Assembly (NCBI RefSeq): GCF_028683095.1
Contig: NZ_JAJUBC010000037.1
Location: 1 to 54,034 of the forward strand
DNA: 54,034 nt
Reading direction: 5' to 3'
Source: Enterovibrio gelatinilyticus
GTDB lineage: Bacteria > Pseudomonadota > Gammaproteobacteria > Enterobacterales > Vibrionaceae
Below are positions 1-8,280 of the stretch, one piece after another; position 1 is the stretch's first letter; each line of letters starts with the position of its first letter. Under the pieces are notes generated by a model. That model did no database searches. It worked only from the letters and a program-made list of their open reading frames with translations, and was not told the origin of the DNA. The translations under genes and the position numbers were made by a program.

Positions 1-22
1 AACCTAGGTTCTACGCCCATAT

Positions 23-64
23 TAAAAAACAAAAAGCGCCGCTCGATTTCTCGAACAGCGCTTT
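23..64 (-). terminator. Rho-independent terminator of slyD
   Basis: Read on the minus strand this is a 14-bp stem (arms 51-64 and 33-46, including two G-T pairs) closed by a GAAA tetraloop and followed by a T-rich run ending in TTTTTT. It lies 37 bases past the slyD stop codon and is the natural end of the slyD transcript. The plus strand has no T-run after the stem, so it appears to be one-directional. Confidence 0.85.
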
Positions 65-100
65 ATCAGTCAGACGCATAAAGCGTCTAGCAGAGCACGA

Positions 101-676
101 TTAGTGAGAGCCGCAACCGCCGCCGCCACAACATTCGTGGTCGTCGCCTTTGTCTTCGCCACCACAACAACCGCCTTCGTGGTCATGGTCGTGATGACCG
201 CCACAACCGCCCGCTTGGTGGATGTGACCGTGTTCGATCTCTTCTTCGGTCGCTTCGCGAAGCTCAACCACTTCAACGTTAAACGTTAGGGTTTGGCCAG
301 CCAGCATGTGGTTACCGTCAACAACCACTTCGTCGCCGTCAACTTCAGTCACTTCAACTGGGATTGGACCTTGGTCAGTATCCGCAAGGAAGCGCATACC
401 TACAGTAATTTCGTCAACGCCTTGGAATACGTCAGCAGGAACACGTTGAACCATTTCGTCCATGTGTTCGCCGTATGCATCTTCCGGTGCAACTGTCACT
501 TCAAATACTTCGCCAACTTCACGGCCTTCCAGCGCGTTTTCTAGGCCAATGATCAGGTTGTCGTGACCTTGAAGGTACTGCAATGGGTTCGCTTGGGTTG
601 ACTCGTCAACCACGATACCATCTTCATTTTTTACTTGGTAAGCAATGCTTACTACCACGTCTTTAGTGACTTTCAT
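101..676 (-). CDS. slyD: FKBP-type peptidyl-prolyl cis-trans isomerase SlyD
   Basis: The product is 191 residues, close to the usual SlyD length. Residues 1-70 and 125-150 form the FKBP fold, with the IF (insert-in-flap) chaperone domain between them. The last 45 residues are the His/Cys/Gly-rich metal-binding tail, with runs such as HHDHDHE, GGCCGGE and CCGGGGC. In the family this protein isomerises prolyl bonds, chaperones folding and Tat clients, and hands nickel to hydrogenase maturation. It acts in the cytosol. The start is fixed by GGAG five bases before the ATG. It is transcribed alone, ahead of its own terminator, and lies downstream of yheV on the same strand. The tail is unusually cysteine-rich but typical of gamma-proteobacterial SlyD. 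Confidence 0.95.
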   Translation of the reverse strand: MKVTKDVVVSIAYQVKNEDGIVVDESTQANPLQYLQGHDNLIIGLENALEGREVGEVFEVTVAPEDAYGEHMDEMVQRVPADVFQGVDEITVGMRFLADTDQGPIPVEVTEVDGDEVVVDGNHMLAGQTLTFNVEVVELREATEEEIEHGHIHQAGGCGGHHDHDHEGGCCGGEDKGDDHECCGGGGCGSH

Positions 677-786
677 CTTTACTCCGGAAGCGGTTATTTA
701 AGTCTGGGTGCTGCCATCGCGAGTTTGCATCATGGCCACCTGCTTATTTCGGCGCCGATAATACATAAATCTTTTCGCTACGACTA

Positions 787-996
787 TCACTGCGGTTTAA
801 ATATCCCTATCACTTGCGCATCCTGCTGTTTGGGTGCGGACTCAGAATCTTCCGATGCCACGGGTGAACGGCGGTCAGTATGACCACATTTCACACACTC
901 CACCACTTCTACATGGTGCTCTTGCCACCAGCGCATTGTGTCACCTTCATTGCATGAAGGGCAGGTTGCACCAGCAATAAAACGTTTCTTAGCCAT
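787..996 (-). CDS. yheV: YheV family putative zinc-ribbon protein
   Basis: This is a 69-residue protein opening MAKKRFIAGATCPSC, with a second CxxC (CVKCGH) about 25 residues later. The pairing is that of a one-domain zinc ribbon. The middle WWQEHH stretch and the disordered, acidic/serine C-terminus match the YheV (DUF2387) family. Its function is unknown; the two CxxC motifs imply metal binding and possibly nucleic-acid or protein contact. It sits 74 bases downstream of kefB on the same strand, the same order as in E. coli, so it is probably the last gene of the kefG-kefB-yheV unit. Confidence 0.85.
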   Translation of the reverse strand: MAKKRFIAGATCPSCNEGDTMRWWQEHHVEVVECVKCGHTDRRSPVASEDSESAPKQQDAQVIGIFKPQ

Positions 997-1070
997 GTCA
1001 GTCCTTGTACCTATCCATCAACCACAACGCCCGATATCCACGTTCGTCCCGCCATATCGAGCGATTGATA

Positions 1071-2867
1071 TTACTCCCGATTCCAGCTTTTATGTCGCTC
1101 TGTGTCCCCTTTCATTTCGAGGTCAAACAGCTCTTCCAACTCCAAGCGGGCTTCTTTTGTTCTTGATGCTGCCGACACATCCTCACTGTGGTGAGGCTGC
1201 ATTTCATGCAAGCGCATCTCATCTAACTTGCGGAAAAAAGCTTCCGCCCGTTTCGCTTTGTACGGGTGCATCCCTAAAGCGATCAGTGTTTGTTTACCTA
1301 AATCTAGAGCACTTAAAAATGTTTCTCGGGAGAACCCGTCAACATTGTGGCCTAACAGTTGGTTGGCTTCAACACGGCTACGTGCTCGCGCCAATACCTT
1401 GATATTCGGGAAATGGTGCTGACAAAGCGACACAATTTCCATCACTTCTTCTGGCGAGTCAGCACACACGATAATTGCCTCTGCCGTGGCTGCGCCAGCC
1501 GCTCGCAATAAGTCCAGTTGCGTCGCGTCACCGTAGTAAACCTTATAACCAAACTGACGCAGCAGCGCGATTTGCGAAGGGTCTCGCTCCAAAATCGTCA
1601 GTTTTATTTTATTGGCAAACAGTAAGCGTCCCACCACCTGACCAAATCGACCGAAGCCAGTGATGATCACGCGACCACCGTCATGGTCAAATTGCTCGTT
1701 TTCAGGCAAAGAGGCATCAGCATTGATCGTGCGAGCAAACCACTTAGTTTGCAGCATCAGCAGTATGGGGGTCGTCATCATCGACAGACTCACAACCACT
1801 AATAAGAATGCATTCAAATCAGGGTCGAGAAGCCCTTCACCACGCGCTGCAGTGAATAAAACAAACGCAAACTCACCGCCTTGACTAAGCAGTAACGCCA
1901 CTTGGCTGCGCGATTTAGCGCTTCCACCGAAGGATCTAACTAACCCATATATGATGGCGGCTTTCACGCTGATCAAAGCAAAAACCGCACTTAAAATCTC
2001 GAGTGGATAGTCGAGTAACAGCCCCAAATCTACCGCCATACCCACAGCAATGAAAAACAGGCCCAGTAATAGCCCTTTGAAAGGTTCAATGGCAATTTCT
2101 AGCTCATGGCGATATTCACTTTCTGCGAGTAACACGCCCGCAAGGAATGTTCCCAATGCCATCGACAAGCCTAACGCCTGCATACCAAGTGCAATACCGA
2201 TAACCAATAACAACGCTGCAACCGTGAACATCTCTTTGACGCGACTCATCACCACCCAACGAAGCAATGGACGCAAAAGATAATGACCGCCAACCAGAAG
2301 TAAAATGACCGCGCCTAACATGATGGCGACGTCTAACCAGCTTCCACCAGCTCCGCCAGCCAGTGCGGGCAATACTGCCAACATAGGGATCACGGCGATA
2401 TCCTGAAACAACAACACGGCAAAGGCAGATTGTCCTGCTTCACTGCGCATTAAACGTTGCTCTTCGATAATCCGCATCGCAATGGCGGTTGAAGACAACG
2501 CCAGCCCCATTCCAACAACAAGAGCATCTACTCTGGAAGCACCAAATAGCATGACAGTGACACCAATGACCACCGCACTGATCAATACCTGACTGCCCCC
2601 CAAACCCAGAATGGGTTTGCGCATTTGCAGCAACTTCTTAGGATTTAGCTCAAGACCGATTAAGAACAACAGCAGTACAACACCCAGTTCAGCAAAGTGA
2701 AGAGTGGCTTCAACATCACTGATAAGCCCTAAGCCCCATGGGCCAATCACCACACCCGCAATCAGATAACCTAATACAGAACCAATTCCAAGACGCTGAG
2801 CGAGAGGCACCGCAATAACAGCCGCGGCGAGAAAAATGAGGGCGTCGAGAAGAAAGCTATGCTCCAT
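1071..2867 (-). CDS. kefB: Glutathione-gated potassium efflux antiporter KefB
   Basis: The 598-residue product has a CPA2 Na+/H+ exchanger domain of about 12-13 membrane helices in residues 1-380. A cytosolic RCK/TrkA-N Rossmann domain follows (residues about 400-520), whose nucleotide loop reads GFGRFGQVVGRLL. In the family, electrophile-glutathione adducts open the antiporter, K+ leaves, H+ enters, and cytoplasmic acidification protects DNA. The start was set at 2867 because GGAGG lies seven bases upstream and the ATG overlaps the kefG stop as TGATG. An upstream in-frame GTG would give an implausible Pro/Gly-rich extension. It is translationally coupled to kefG, its ancillary activator. KefB and KefC are hard to separate by reading alone; the neighbours favour KefB. 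Confidence 0.92.
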   Translation of the reverse strand: MEHSFLLDALIFLAAAVIAVPLAQRLGIGSVLGYLIAGVVIGPWGLGLISDVEATLHFAELGVVLLLFLIGLELNPKKLLQMRKPILGLGGSQVLISAVVIGVTVMLFGASRVDALVVGMGLALSSTAIAMRIIEEQRLMRSEAGQSAFAVLLFQDIAVIPMLAVLPALAGGAGGSWLDVAIMLGAVILLLVGGHYLLRPLLRWVVMSRVKEMFTVAALLLVIGIALGMQALGLSMALGTFLAGVLLAESEYRHELEIAIEPFKGLLLGLFFIAVGMAVDLGLLLDYPLEILSAVFALISVKAAIIYGLVRSFGGSAKSRSQVALLLSQGGEFAFVLFTAARGEGLLDPDLNAFLLVVVSLSMMTTPILLMLQTKWFARTINADASLPENEQFDHDGGRVIITGFGRFGQVVGRLLFANKIKLTILERDPSQIALLRQFGYKVYYGDATQLDLLRAAGAATAEAIIVCADSPEEVMEIVSLCQHHFPNIKVLARARSRVEANQLLGHNVDGFSRETFLSALDLGKQTLIALGMHPYKAKRAEAFFRKLDEMRLHEMQPHHSEDVSAASRTKEARLELEELFDLEMKGDTERHKSWNRE

Positions 2868-3430
2868 CACACCACCTCCGAAACGGGGTGGCACAACCAA
2901 TCCGCATACAATTCAGCGTGGGCGTTTCTATCATCGTCAGTAATTCGACGCGCCCAGTGTAGGATCAATGGTTCAACCCAACGCATTTGGCATAGCAGCG
3001 CCGTCAACTCAAAGGGCTGCAACAACTCTTCCATGCTGTATTTGTTATAGCCCGTTTGACTAAAGGCTTCTGACGCGCCCCCCGTCGTAACTACAAAGCG
3101 ACACGTTTTCCCTGCCAGTGCGTTACCACCACCGTGGGCAAAGCCCTTACCTAATACCACATCAATCCACTCTTTCAATAAAGATGGGCAGGAATACATT
3201 TGCAGCGGGTGTTGAAAAACAATCACATCATGGGCGAGCAAGAGTTCACGTTCATAATGAACATCAATAATAAAATCGGGATAGGTCGCGTAGAGGTCGT
3301 GAATGGTGACATGATCGTGCTGACTCGCTGCCCCGATCATGCGCTTATTCGCCACCGATTCATATGGATCAGGATGAGCAAAGATGATTAATACTTTTGA
3401 CCGAAAAAGCGACGTCGTCTTGTTTTCCAT
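2867..3430 (-). CDS. kefG: KefG-like ancillary oxidoreductase of the potassium efflux system
   Basis: This 187-residue flavodoxin-fold protein of the NAD(P)H dehydrogenase (quinone) family carries the family signatures VLIIFAHPDP near the N-terminus, VFQHPLQMYSCPSLLKEWID in the middle and TTGGASEAF later. In the family it binds the cytosolic face of KefB and is needed for full efflux activity; it may also reduce quinones with FMN. The ATG at 3430 was chosen because AGGAA lies 11 bases upstream and it gives the usual short N-terminus. An in-frame ATG 39 bases further up adds an untypical leader. The stop overlaps the kefB start. The promoter must lie in the divergent gap shared with yheS. Confidence 0.88.
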   Translation of the reverse strand: MENKTTSLFRSKVLIIFAHPDPYESVANKRMIGAASQHDHVTIHDLYATYPDFIIDVHYERELLLAHDVIVFQHPLQMYSCPSLLKEWIDVVLGKGFAHGGGNALAGKTCRFVVTTGGASEAFSQTGYNKYSMEELLQPFELTALLCQMRWVEPLILHWARRITDDDRNAHAELYADWLCHPVSEVV

Positions 3431-3761
3431 TTTGCAGCAAATTCCTTTATCACTGTGAAGCTTCAGCATCTAACAAGCAAAAACGTCTCGATATTGCCTA
3501 GGTATAACATAATATTTTTTATTGTCTTTTTATGATGACACAAATCATACGATGATGAGTGACTCTCATTATTGTTTCCACCATACGGTAAATACCTCGA
3601 CTTTTCACGGTCTGCCGCTATGACAAAACGATTAAAAGCGGCCAACGACTCTCGATTTTGCGGCTCTGCAATATATCGCTTCTTAAGTAAACCGGTGGCC
3701 TGTGGTATAACTGCGCCAGAATTTTCACCTCCAAGGCATGCGGCCGGGGCCGCCAGTAGTC
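3431..3761. other. Divergent intergenic region kefG / yheS
   Basis: This gap of about 330 bases has no convincing gene. It must hold the promoters for kefG-kefB-yheV (leftward) and yheS (rightward). The middle is AT-rich (around 3495-3540, with TATAACATAATATT). The right end is abruptly GC-rich and contains a perfect inverted repeat at 3740-3753. Short open frames here have no family resemblance. Confidence 0.6.
3740..3753. repeat. GC-only perfect inverted repeat in the yheS leader
   Basis: GCGGCC-GG-GGCCGC is a six-pair all-GC stem around two G residues. It ends eight bases before the yheS ATG at 3762, exactly where a ribosome binding site is expected, and no purine-rich SD is visible between it and the ATG. 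It could hinder initiation at yheS or be an operator. The base composition contrasts with the AT-rich remainder of the gap. Confidence 0.5.
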
Positions 3762-5684
3762 ATGATCACACTTTCTGATATTCAGCTTCTTCGCGGCGGA
3801 AAACCGTTACTCAATCAAGCATCTGCCACTATTCACCCTGGCGATAAAGTCGGTCTTGTGGGAAAAAATGGCTGTGGAAAATCAACCTTATTTGCCCTGC
3901 TGAAAGGCGAATTATCGCTAGATGCCGGAAGCTGCAATTTCCCAAGCGGTTGGGAATTAGCTTGGGTGGCACAAGAAACCCCTGCGCTAGAACGTGAAGC
4001 CATTGAATACGTTATCGACGGCGATCGCGAATACCGTGCCTTGGAGAAGTCCCTCCGCCACGCGGAAACCATCGACGATGGGCATAAAGTCGCCGAAATC
4101 CACGATAAAATTGATGCCGTCGGTGGCTACAGTATTCGTGCTCGTGCCGCCGAATTGCTTGATGGTCTTGGCTTTAGCCAAGAGCAAATGCAATGGAGCC
4201 TAACCCAATTCTCGGGCGGTTGGCGTATGCGCCTTAACCTTGCTCAAGCGCTGCTTTGTCGCTCTGATCTCTTGCTGCTCGATGAACCAACCAACCACTT
4301 AGATTTAGATGCCGTTATGTGGCTTGAGAAATGGCTACAAAATTACCGTGGCACCTTACTGTTGATTTCCCATGACCGTGATTTCCTTGACCCTGTGGTC
4401 AGTCGCATCGTACATGTCGAAAATCAGCTATTAAACGAATACACCGGTAACTATTCAGCCTTTGAATCCATGCGCGCTGAAAAGCTCATGCTGCAACAAT
4501 CGATGTACCAGAAACAACAAAAGCAAATGACGCACATGCAGTCATACATCGACCGTTTTCGCTATAAGGCCAGTAAAGCTCGTCAGGCTCAAAGCCGTAT
4601 TAAAGCGCTAGAACGCATGGAAAAAGTGCTGCCAGCCCAGTTCGACAACCCATTCAGCTTCGAATTTCGCGAGCCTAGTGCATTGCCTAACCCGATCCTG
4701 ATGATGAAAGATGTGGCTGCGGGCTATCCCAATAAACTGATCTTAGAAAAAATTCACCTTAACTTGGTGCCCGGCAGTCGTATCGGCTTACTGGGACGCA
4801 ATGGCGCGGGTAAATCAACACTGATCAAATTGCTGTCTGGGGATTTGCAAGCACAAGCCGGTGAACTCCAATATTCGCAAGGTGTGAAGATTGGTTACTT
4901 CGCCCAGCACCAACTGGAAACACTGCGTACGGATGAAACGCCGTTACAGCACATGATGCGCCTTGCGCCAAAATCCACAGAGCAACAACTTCGCGACTAC
5001 CTTGGCAGCTTTGGTTTTGTTGGTGAAAAAGCGCTAGATATCATCGGTCCCTTCTCCGGCGGTGAGAAAGCACGTCTCGTACTGGCACTCATTGTTTGGC
5101 AAAAGCCTAACCTGCTTTTACTCGATGAACCGACCAACCACTTAGACTTGGATATGCGGTCAGCGCTGACTTTGGCTCTACAGTCCTTTGAAGGGGCAAT
5201 GGTCATTGTCAGTCACGACCGTTACTTACTACGTGCGACAACCGATGACTTATATTTGGTGCATGATCGTCAAGTGTCTCAGTTCAATGGTGACCTGAAT
5301 GACTACCATCAATGGTTGACCGAACAGCAGCGTGCGGAGCGTCGACAAGATCAAGCAGACAATGCCAAAGCGACGGGGGCTAGTTCGCAGGTCTCCCGTA
5401 AAGAGCAAAAACGCCTCGAGGCAGAATTTCGCAAAGAAACGGCACCAATTCGTAAGAAAATTGACGTATTGGACACAAAACTCGAAACCTTCTCTGCCAC
5501 AATCGCTGACGTAGAATCAGCCTTGTCGGAACCTTCTATCTATGAAGCATCTAACAAAGATATGCTGACTGAGTTGCTGCGCAAGCAAGCGGATGCGAAA
5601 TCATCGCTGGAAGAGGTGGAAATGGAATGGATGGATCTTCAAGAACAACTGGAAGCGATGGAAGTGGCGTTCCAAAACCGATAA
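3762..5684 (+). CDS. yheS: ABC-F ATPase YheS
   Basis: The product is a 640-residue soluble protein with two ABC domains and no membrane segments. Walker A motifs are GLVGKNGCGKST (near residue 35) and GLLGRNGAGKST (near 345). Signatures are FSGGW and FSGGE, and both Walker B motifs read LLLDEPTNHLDLD. The arm/linker between them is rich in Lys/Gln, and the last 100 residues are a charged coiled coil. ABC-F proteins bind the ribosomal E site and relieve particular stalls; YheS is one of the four E. coli paralogues. The start was set at the ATG giving the family N-terminus MITLSDIQLLRGGK. The preceding 24 in-frame bases belong to a GC-rich palindrome region. TIGR02444 follows with overlap. Confidence 0.93.
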   Translation: MITLSDIQLLRGGKPLLNQASATIHPGDKVGLVGKNGCGKSTLFALLKGELSLDAGSCNFPSGWELAWVAQETPALEREAIEYVIDGDREYRALEKSLRHAETIDDGHKVAEIHDKIDAVGGYSIRARAAELLDGLGFSQEQMQWSLTQFSGGWRMRLNLAQALLCRSDLLLLDEPTNHLDLDAVMWLEKWLQNYRGTLLLISHDRDFLDPVVSRIVHVENQLLNEYTGNYSAFESMRAEKLMLQQSMYQKQQKQMTHMQSYIDRFRYKASKARQAQSRIKALERMEKVLPAQFDNPFSFEFREPSALPNPILMMKDVAAGYPNKLILEKIHLNLVPGSRIGLLGRNGAGKSTLIKLLSGDLQAQAGELQYSQGVKIGYFAQHQLETLRTDETPLQHMMRLAPKSTEQQLRDYLGSFGFVGEKALDIIGPFSGGEKARLVLALIVWQKPNLLLLDEPTNHLDLDMRSALTLALQSFEGAMVIVSHDRYLLRATTDDLYLVHDRQVSQFNGDLNDYHQWLTEQQRAERRQDQADNAKATGASSQVSRKEQKRLEAEFRKETAPIRKKIDVLDTKLETFSATIADVESALSEPSIYEASNKDMLTELLRKQADAKSSLEEVEMEWMDLQEQLEAMEVAFQNR

Positions 5685-6139
5685 AAAACAATGCCACGGC
5701 CAATGGGCTGTGGCAATTTTGCCTGCATCATTACGGCAAGCAAGAGGTCAAACACGCCAGCCTTAAACTGCAAGATACGTTTAAGGGCAACGTCAACTTG
5801 GTCTTATTGCTTGCGTGGCTAGAAGACGCAGGCTTTATGCTGTCTGCGCATTCGCTTGCTGCGCTTCGCCAATCATTGACCCACTCTGAAACCTTACTAA
5901 CACGCTACCGCTTAATGCGCCGAGAACTCAAACCTCAGCTATCACGTGGCGCATATCAAAAGATGCTGAACTACGAACTCACCCTCGAGAAATTCCAACA
6001 ACAAGAATTACTTACGTGTATCAATCAACAGCCTTGGCTAGACACTGGCCCTTCTGCGGTAGAGCTGTATTGCGAGCAACTTGATATCGCAGCCCGCTAT
6101 TTATACCCCACACTGATGAAAGGGCTCAGTACGCGTTAA
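5627..6139 (+). CDS. TIGR02444 family protein (DUF2390)
   Basis: From residue 27 on (LWQFCLHHYGKQEVKHASLK) this matches the TIGR02444 family: a small, mostly helical cytosolic protein of unknown function in gamma-proteobacteria. The start is uncertain. The frame has no ATG between the yheS stop and the conserved domain. The best candidate is the ATG at 5627, 58 bases inside yheS, with AGGTGG seven bases upstream, which gives 170 residues and a 25-residue Ser/Thr/Gly-rich leader. A CTG at 5708, right at the domain start, is the alternative. The overlap implies translational coupling to yheS. The gene ends before the convergent LysE gene. Confidence 0.75.
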   Translation: MDGSSRTTGSDGSGVPKPIKNNATANGLWQFCLHHYGKQEVKHASLKLQDTFKGNVNLVLLLAWLEDAGFMLSAHSLAALRQSLTHSETLLTRYRLMRRELKPQLSRGAYQKMLNYELTLEKFQQQELLTCINQQPWLDTGPSAVELYCEQLDIAARYLYPTLMKGLSTR

Positions 6140-6171
6140 ATCAACCGTTATCAGGTTCTTTCGTCGTCCAC

Positions 6172-6774
6172 TCACATCCAAATAAACAGCAAGCACGATG
6201 CGGTTAACGTGCCCATAAGGCGATTGAAGATCACCCAACTTCTTTCCGTTGAGAGTGCTTTACCCACCCAGACCCCGAATGCAGCCCATAAAGAGGTGAG
6301 TGGAAAACCAACCGCGATGAATGCCATCACAATAACCAACGCCGACCACCAATAATCGCCCCCTGACAAAGTAAATGTCCCCACGGCACTCACTGCCATT
6401 GCCCACGCTTTGGGGTTCACATACTGGAACAATGCAGCTTCCATCAACGTCATTGGACGACGTTCAGACGATGCAGATTCGGACGGTGCCCCTGCGTTTG
6501 CAATGCGCCATGCAAGATAGAGTAAGTACCCGCTGGCAACCAATTTCATCCCTTCTTGCACCATAGGGTAGGTTTTAAATACCACGCCCAGTCCTGCTGC
6601 TACCACAGCGATTAGCGAGGCAACACCTAGCGTGATACCCACCAAATGTGGCACCGTACGACGATAGCCAAAATTTGCCCCAGATGCTGTCAGCATCATG
6701 TTATTAGGGCCTGGCGTGCCCGTCATCGTAGCGGCGAACAGTGCCAGTGTTACCAGAAAAGATAGTTCCATCAT
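6172..6774 (-). CDS. LysE/RhtB family amino-acid exporter
   Basis: The 200-residue, highly hydrophobic protein has about six membrane helices and the LysE signature GTPGPNNMMLTASGANFGYR at residues 18-37. Family members export amino acids or analogues (lysine, arginine, threonine, homoserine, cysteine). The substrate cannot be read from sequence. AGGAGG lies six bases before the first of two tandem ATGs. The gene is divergent from a MocR-type regulator, and the palindromic operator candidate sits between them, about 20 bases from its start codon. That arrangement usually means the regulator controls the exporter. The pair interrupts the yheS-yheT order of E. coli. Confidence 0.9.
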   Translation of the reverse strand: MMELSFLVTLALFAATMTGTPGPNNMMLTASGANFGYRRTVPHLVGITLGVASLIAVVAAGLGVVFKTYPMVQEGMKLVASGYLLYLAWRIANAGAPSESASSERRPMTLMEAALFQYVNPKAWAMAVSAVGTFTLSGGDYWWSALVIVMAFIAVGFPLTSLWAAFGVWVGKALSTERSWVIFNRLMGTLTASCLLFIWM

Positions 6775-6793
6775 GAATTGCCTCCTTGCTCAC

Positions 6794-6809
6794 ATTGTAC
6801 CGATACAAT
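6794..6809. promoter_or_regulatory. Palindromic operator candidate for the MocR regulator
   Basis: ATTGTA-CCGA-TACAAT is a perfect 6+6 inverted repeat separated by four bases, in the 123-base gap between the LysE gene and the MocR gene. Its position 20 bases upstream of the exporter ATG would cover the core promoter or leader. Sites of the form TTGTA-N4-TACAA are common next to MocR/GntR genes, so direct binding by the product of 6898-8280 is the natural inference. Confidence 0.6.
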
Positions 6810-6897
6810 TCACACAAAAAGTTGAAATGACCGCATTCATTGTTCAAAATTCACGCTAACAGGGATCGAAATACGGATCAAAAGGTTTATTGTCACC

Positions 6898-8280
6898 ATG
6901 ACAATCATGAATGTTGTATTAGAGAAAAACGGCACGCCGATTTATCGTCAAATCGCAGACGCCATTGCCGCAAAGGCACAAAGTAATGAGCTTGCTGCGG
7001 GTAGCAAACTGCCAACTCATCGTGCTCTCGCCGATGCTTTGTCAGTGACAGTCGGAACCATTACGCGGGCCTACGCGGAGGCAGAGCGACGCGGTATTGT
7101 GGAAGCCAAGGTGGGCGCGGGTACTTATGTGTGTCAAAGCGACAAGCCACGGTGGACGTTTGCGGGTCCAGAGCGCCCAGGAATAACCAGCTTTGGTTAC
7201 AATGTGCCACCAGCGATTAATCGCGCAGATCTGTTTTCTGGCGCCTTGCAGCAACTCGCCGCTCATCCCAATGAATTGAACAACCTGATGTTGTATCAGC
7301 CGCCGTCTGGCATTATTCGCCATCGTGAAATCCTGTCGCAGTGGCTTGCGCAGCATGATATCGCTACCGACCCTAATCGACTGTTGTTTTGCTCTGGGGC
7401 ACAAAATGCGATGCAACTGTGTTTACTCACGCTCTGTCGCGCTGGCGATACCATTTTGGCAGATAAATTCACGTATCCCGGATTAATGAGCCTGGCGCGT
7501 CAACTTCAGCTCACCGTCAAACCTGTTGATATGGACGATGAGGGCATGCTGCCGGAGTCCTTGAACTCAGCCTGTCAGCAATATCAGCCTCGTTTGGTGT
7601 ATTTAACGCCTACACTGCAAAACCCCACCACTGCCATCATGAGCGAGTCTCGGCGCCATGCACTTATCGCGGTTTGCCAAGCCCAGAATCTGGTGATTGT
7701 GGAAGATGATGTCAACGGACTCTTGCCTATCGAACGCCCACAGCCCATGGTGAATCTCGCTCCCGATACCGTGATTTACATTGGCGGATTCGCGAAGACA
7801 TTGGCGCCGGGTTTACGGCTGGGTTTTCTAAACTTACCGGAACGCTACTATCCGCAATTTGTTAACGCGCTACAAAACCACAGTTGGATGATCAGCCCCT
7901 TATTGACGGCTATGGCTGCGATTTTGCTGGAAAATGGGGGCGCAAATCAGGTGTTGCATACCATTCGCCAAGAGATGGAGCAACGATGGGAAATGGTGAC
8001 ACACTATCTTGGGGACGCCCATCTACGCTTTCATCCGAACGGCTTTCATGGCTGGCTGCGTTTACCTGAGGAATGGTCACTGAGTGAATTCTTATCCGCT
8101 TGCAAAGAGCAAGGTCTTGAAATTAAATCTTCAGAGTTGTTTGTCCCTGCTGGCTATTCTGCCCCTCCATGCGTGCGACTTGCCGTTAGCGCCCCACCGA
8201 CCCGCGATGCATTGGAATTTGGCTGCCAACAACTGGCGAAATTACTGGCGAATCCACCGTTGTCTGAATTTGCGATATGA
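6898..8280 (+). CDS. MocR family regulator (GntR winged helix fused to PLP aminotransferase fold)
   Basis: The 460-residue product has a GntR winged-helix domain at residues about 10-80 (IYRQIADAIAAKAQSNELAAG, then THRALADALSVTVGTITRAY). A linker and a fold-type I aminotransferase domain follow. The PLP-lysine neighbourhood reads GGFAKTLAPGLRLG near residue 300 and the EDDVNGL loop near 275. Such proteins sense PLP plus an amino compound and regulate vitamin B6, GABA, taurine or exporter genes. The divergent LysE gene is the likely target. The start may be the ATG at 6898 or the one at 6907. The 3' end overlaps the yheT start by ATGA, so yheT may be co-transcribed. Confidence 0.9.
   Translation: MTIMNVVLEKNGTPIYRQIADAIAAKAQSNELAAGSKLPTHRALADALSVTVGTITRAYAEAERRGIVEAKVGAGTYVCQSDKPRWTFAGPERPGITSFGYNVPPAINRADLFSGALQQLAAHPNELNNLMLYQPPSGIIRHREILSQWLAQHDIATDPNRLLFCSGAQNAMQLCLLTLCRAGDTILADKFTYPGLMSLARQLQLTVKPVDMDDEGMLPESLNSACQQYQPRLVYLTPTLQNPTTAIMSESRRHALIAVCQAQNLVIVEDDVNGLLPIERPQPMVNLAPDTVIYIGGFAKTLAPGLRLGFLNLPERYYPQFVNALQNHSWMISPLLTAMAAILLENGGANQVLHTIRQEMEQRWEMVTHYLGDAHLRFHPNGFHGWLRLPEEWSLSEFLSACKEQGLEIKSSELFVPAGYSAPPCVRLAVSAPPTRDALEFGCQQLAKLLANPPLSEFAI

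Noticed and set aside
1-10. Perfect palindrome AACCTAGGTT at the window start
   Set aside because: Ten bases alone are expected by chance, and the context to the left is missing.
5627-5700. Frameshift at the yheS/TIGR02444 junction
   Set aside because: An ATG at 5691 lies in another frame, but an SD-equipped in-frame ATG exists at 5627, so a frameshift is not required.
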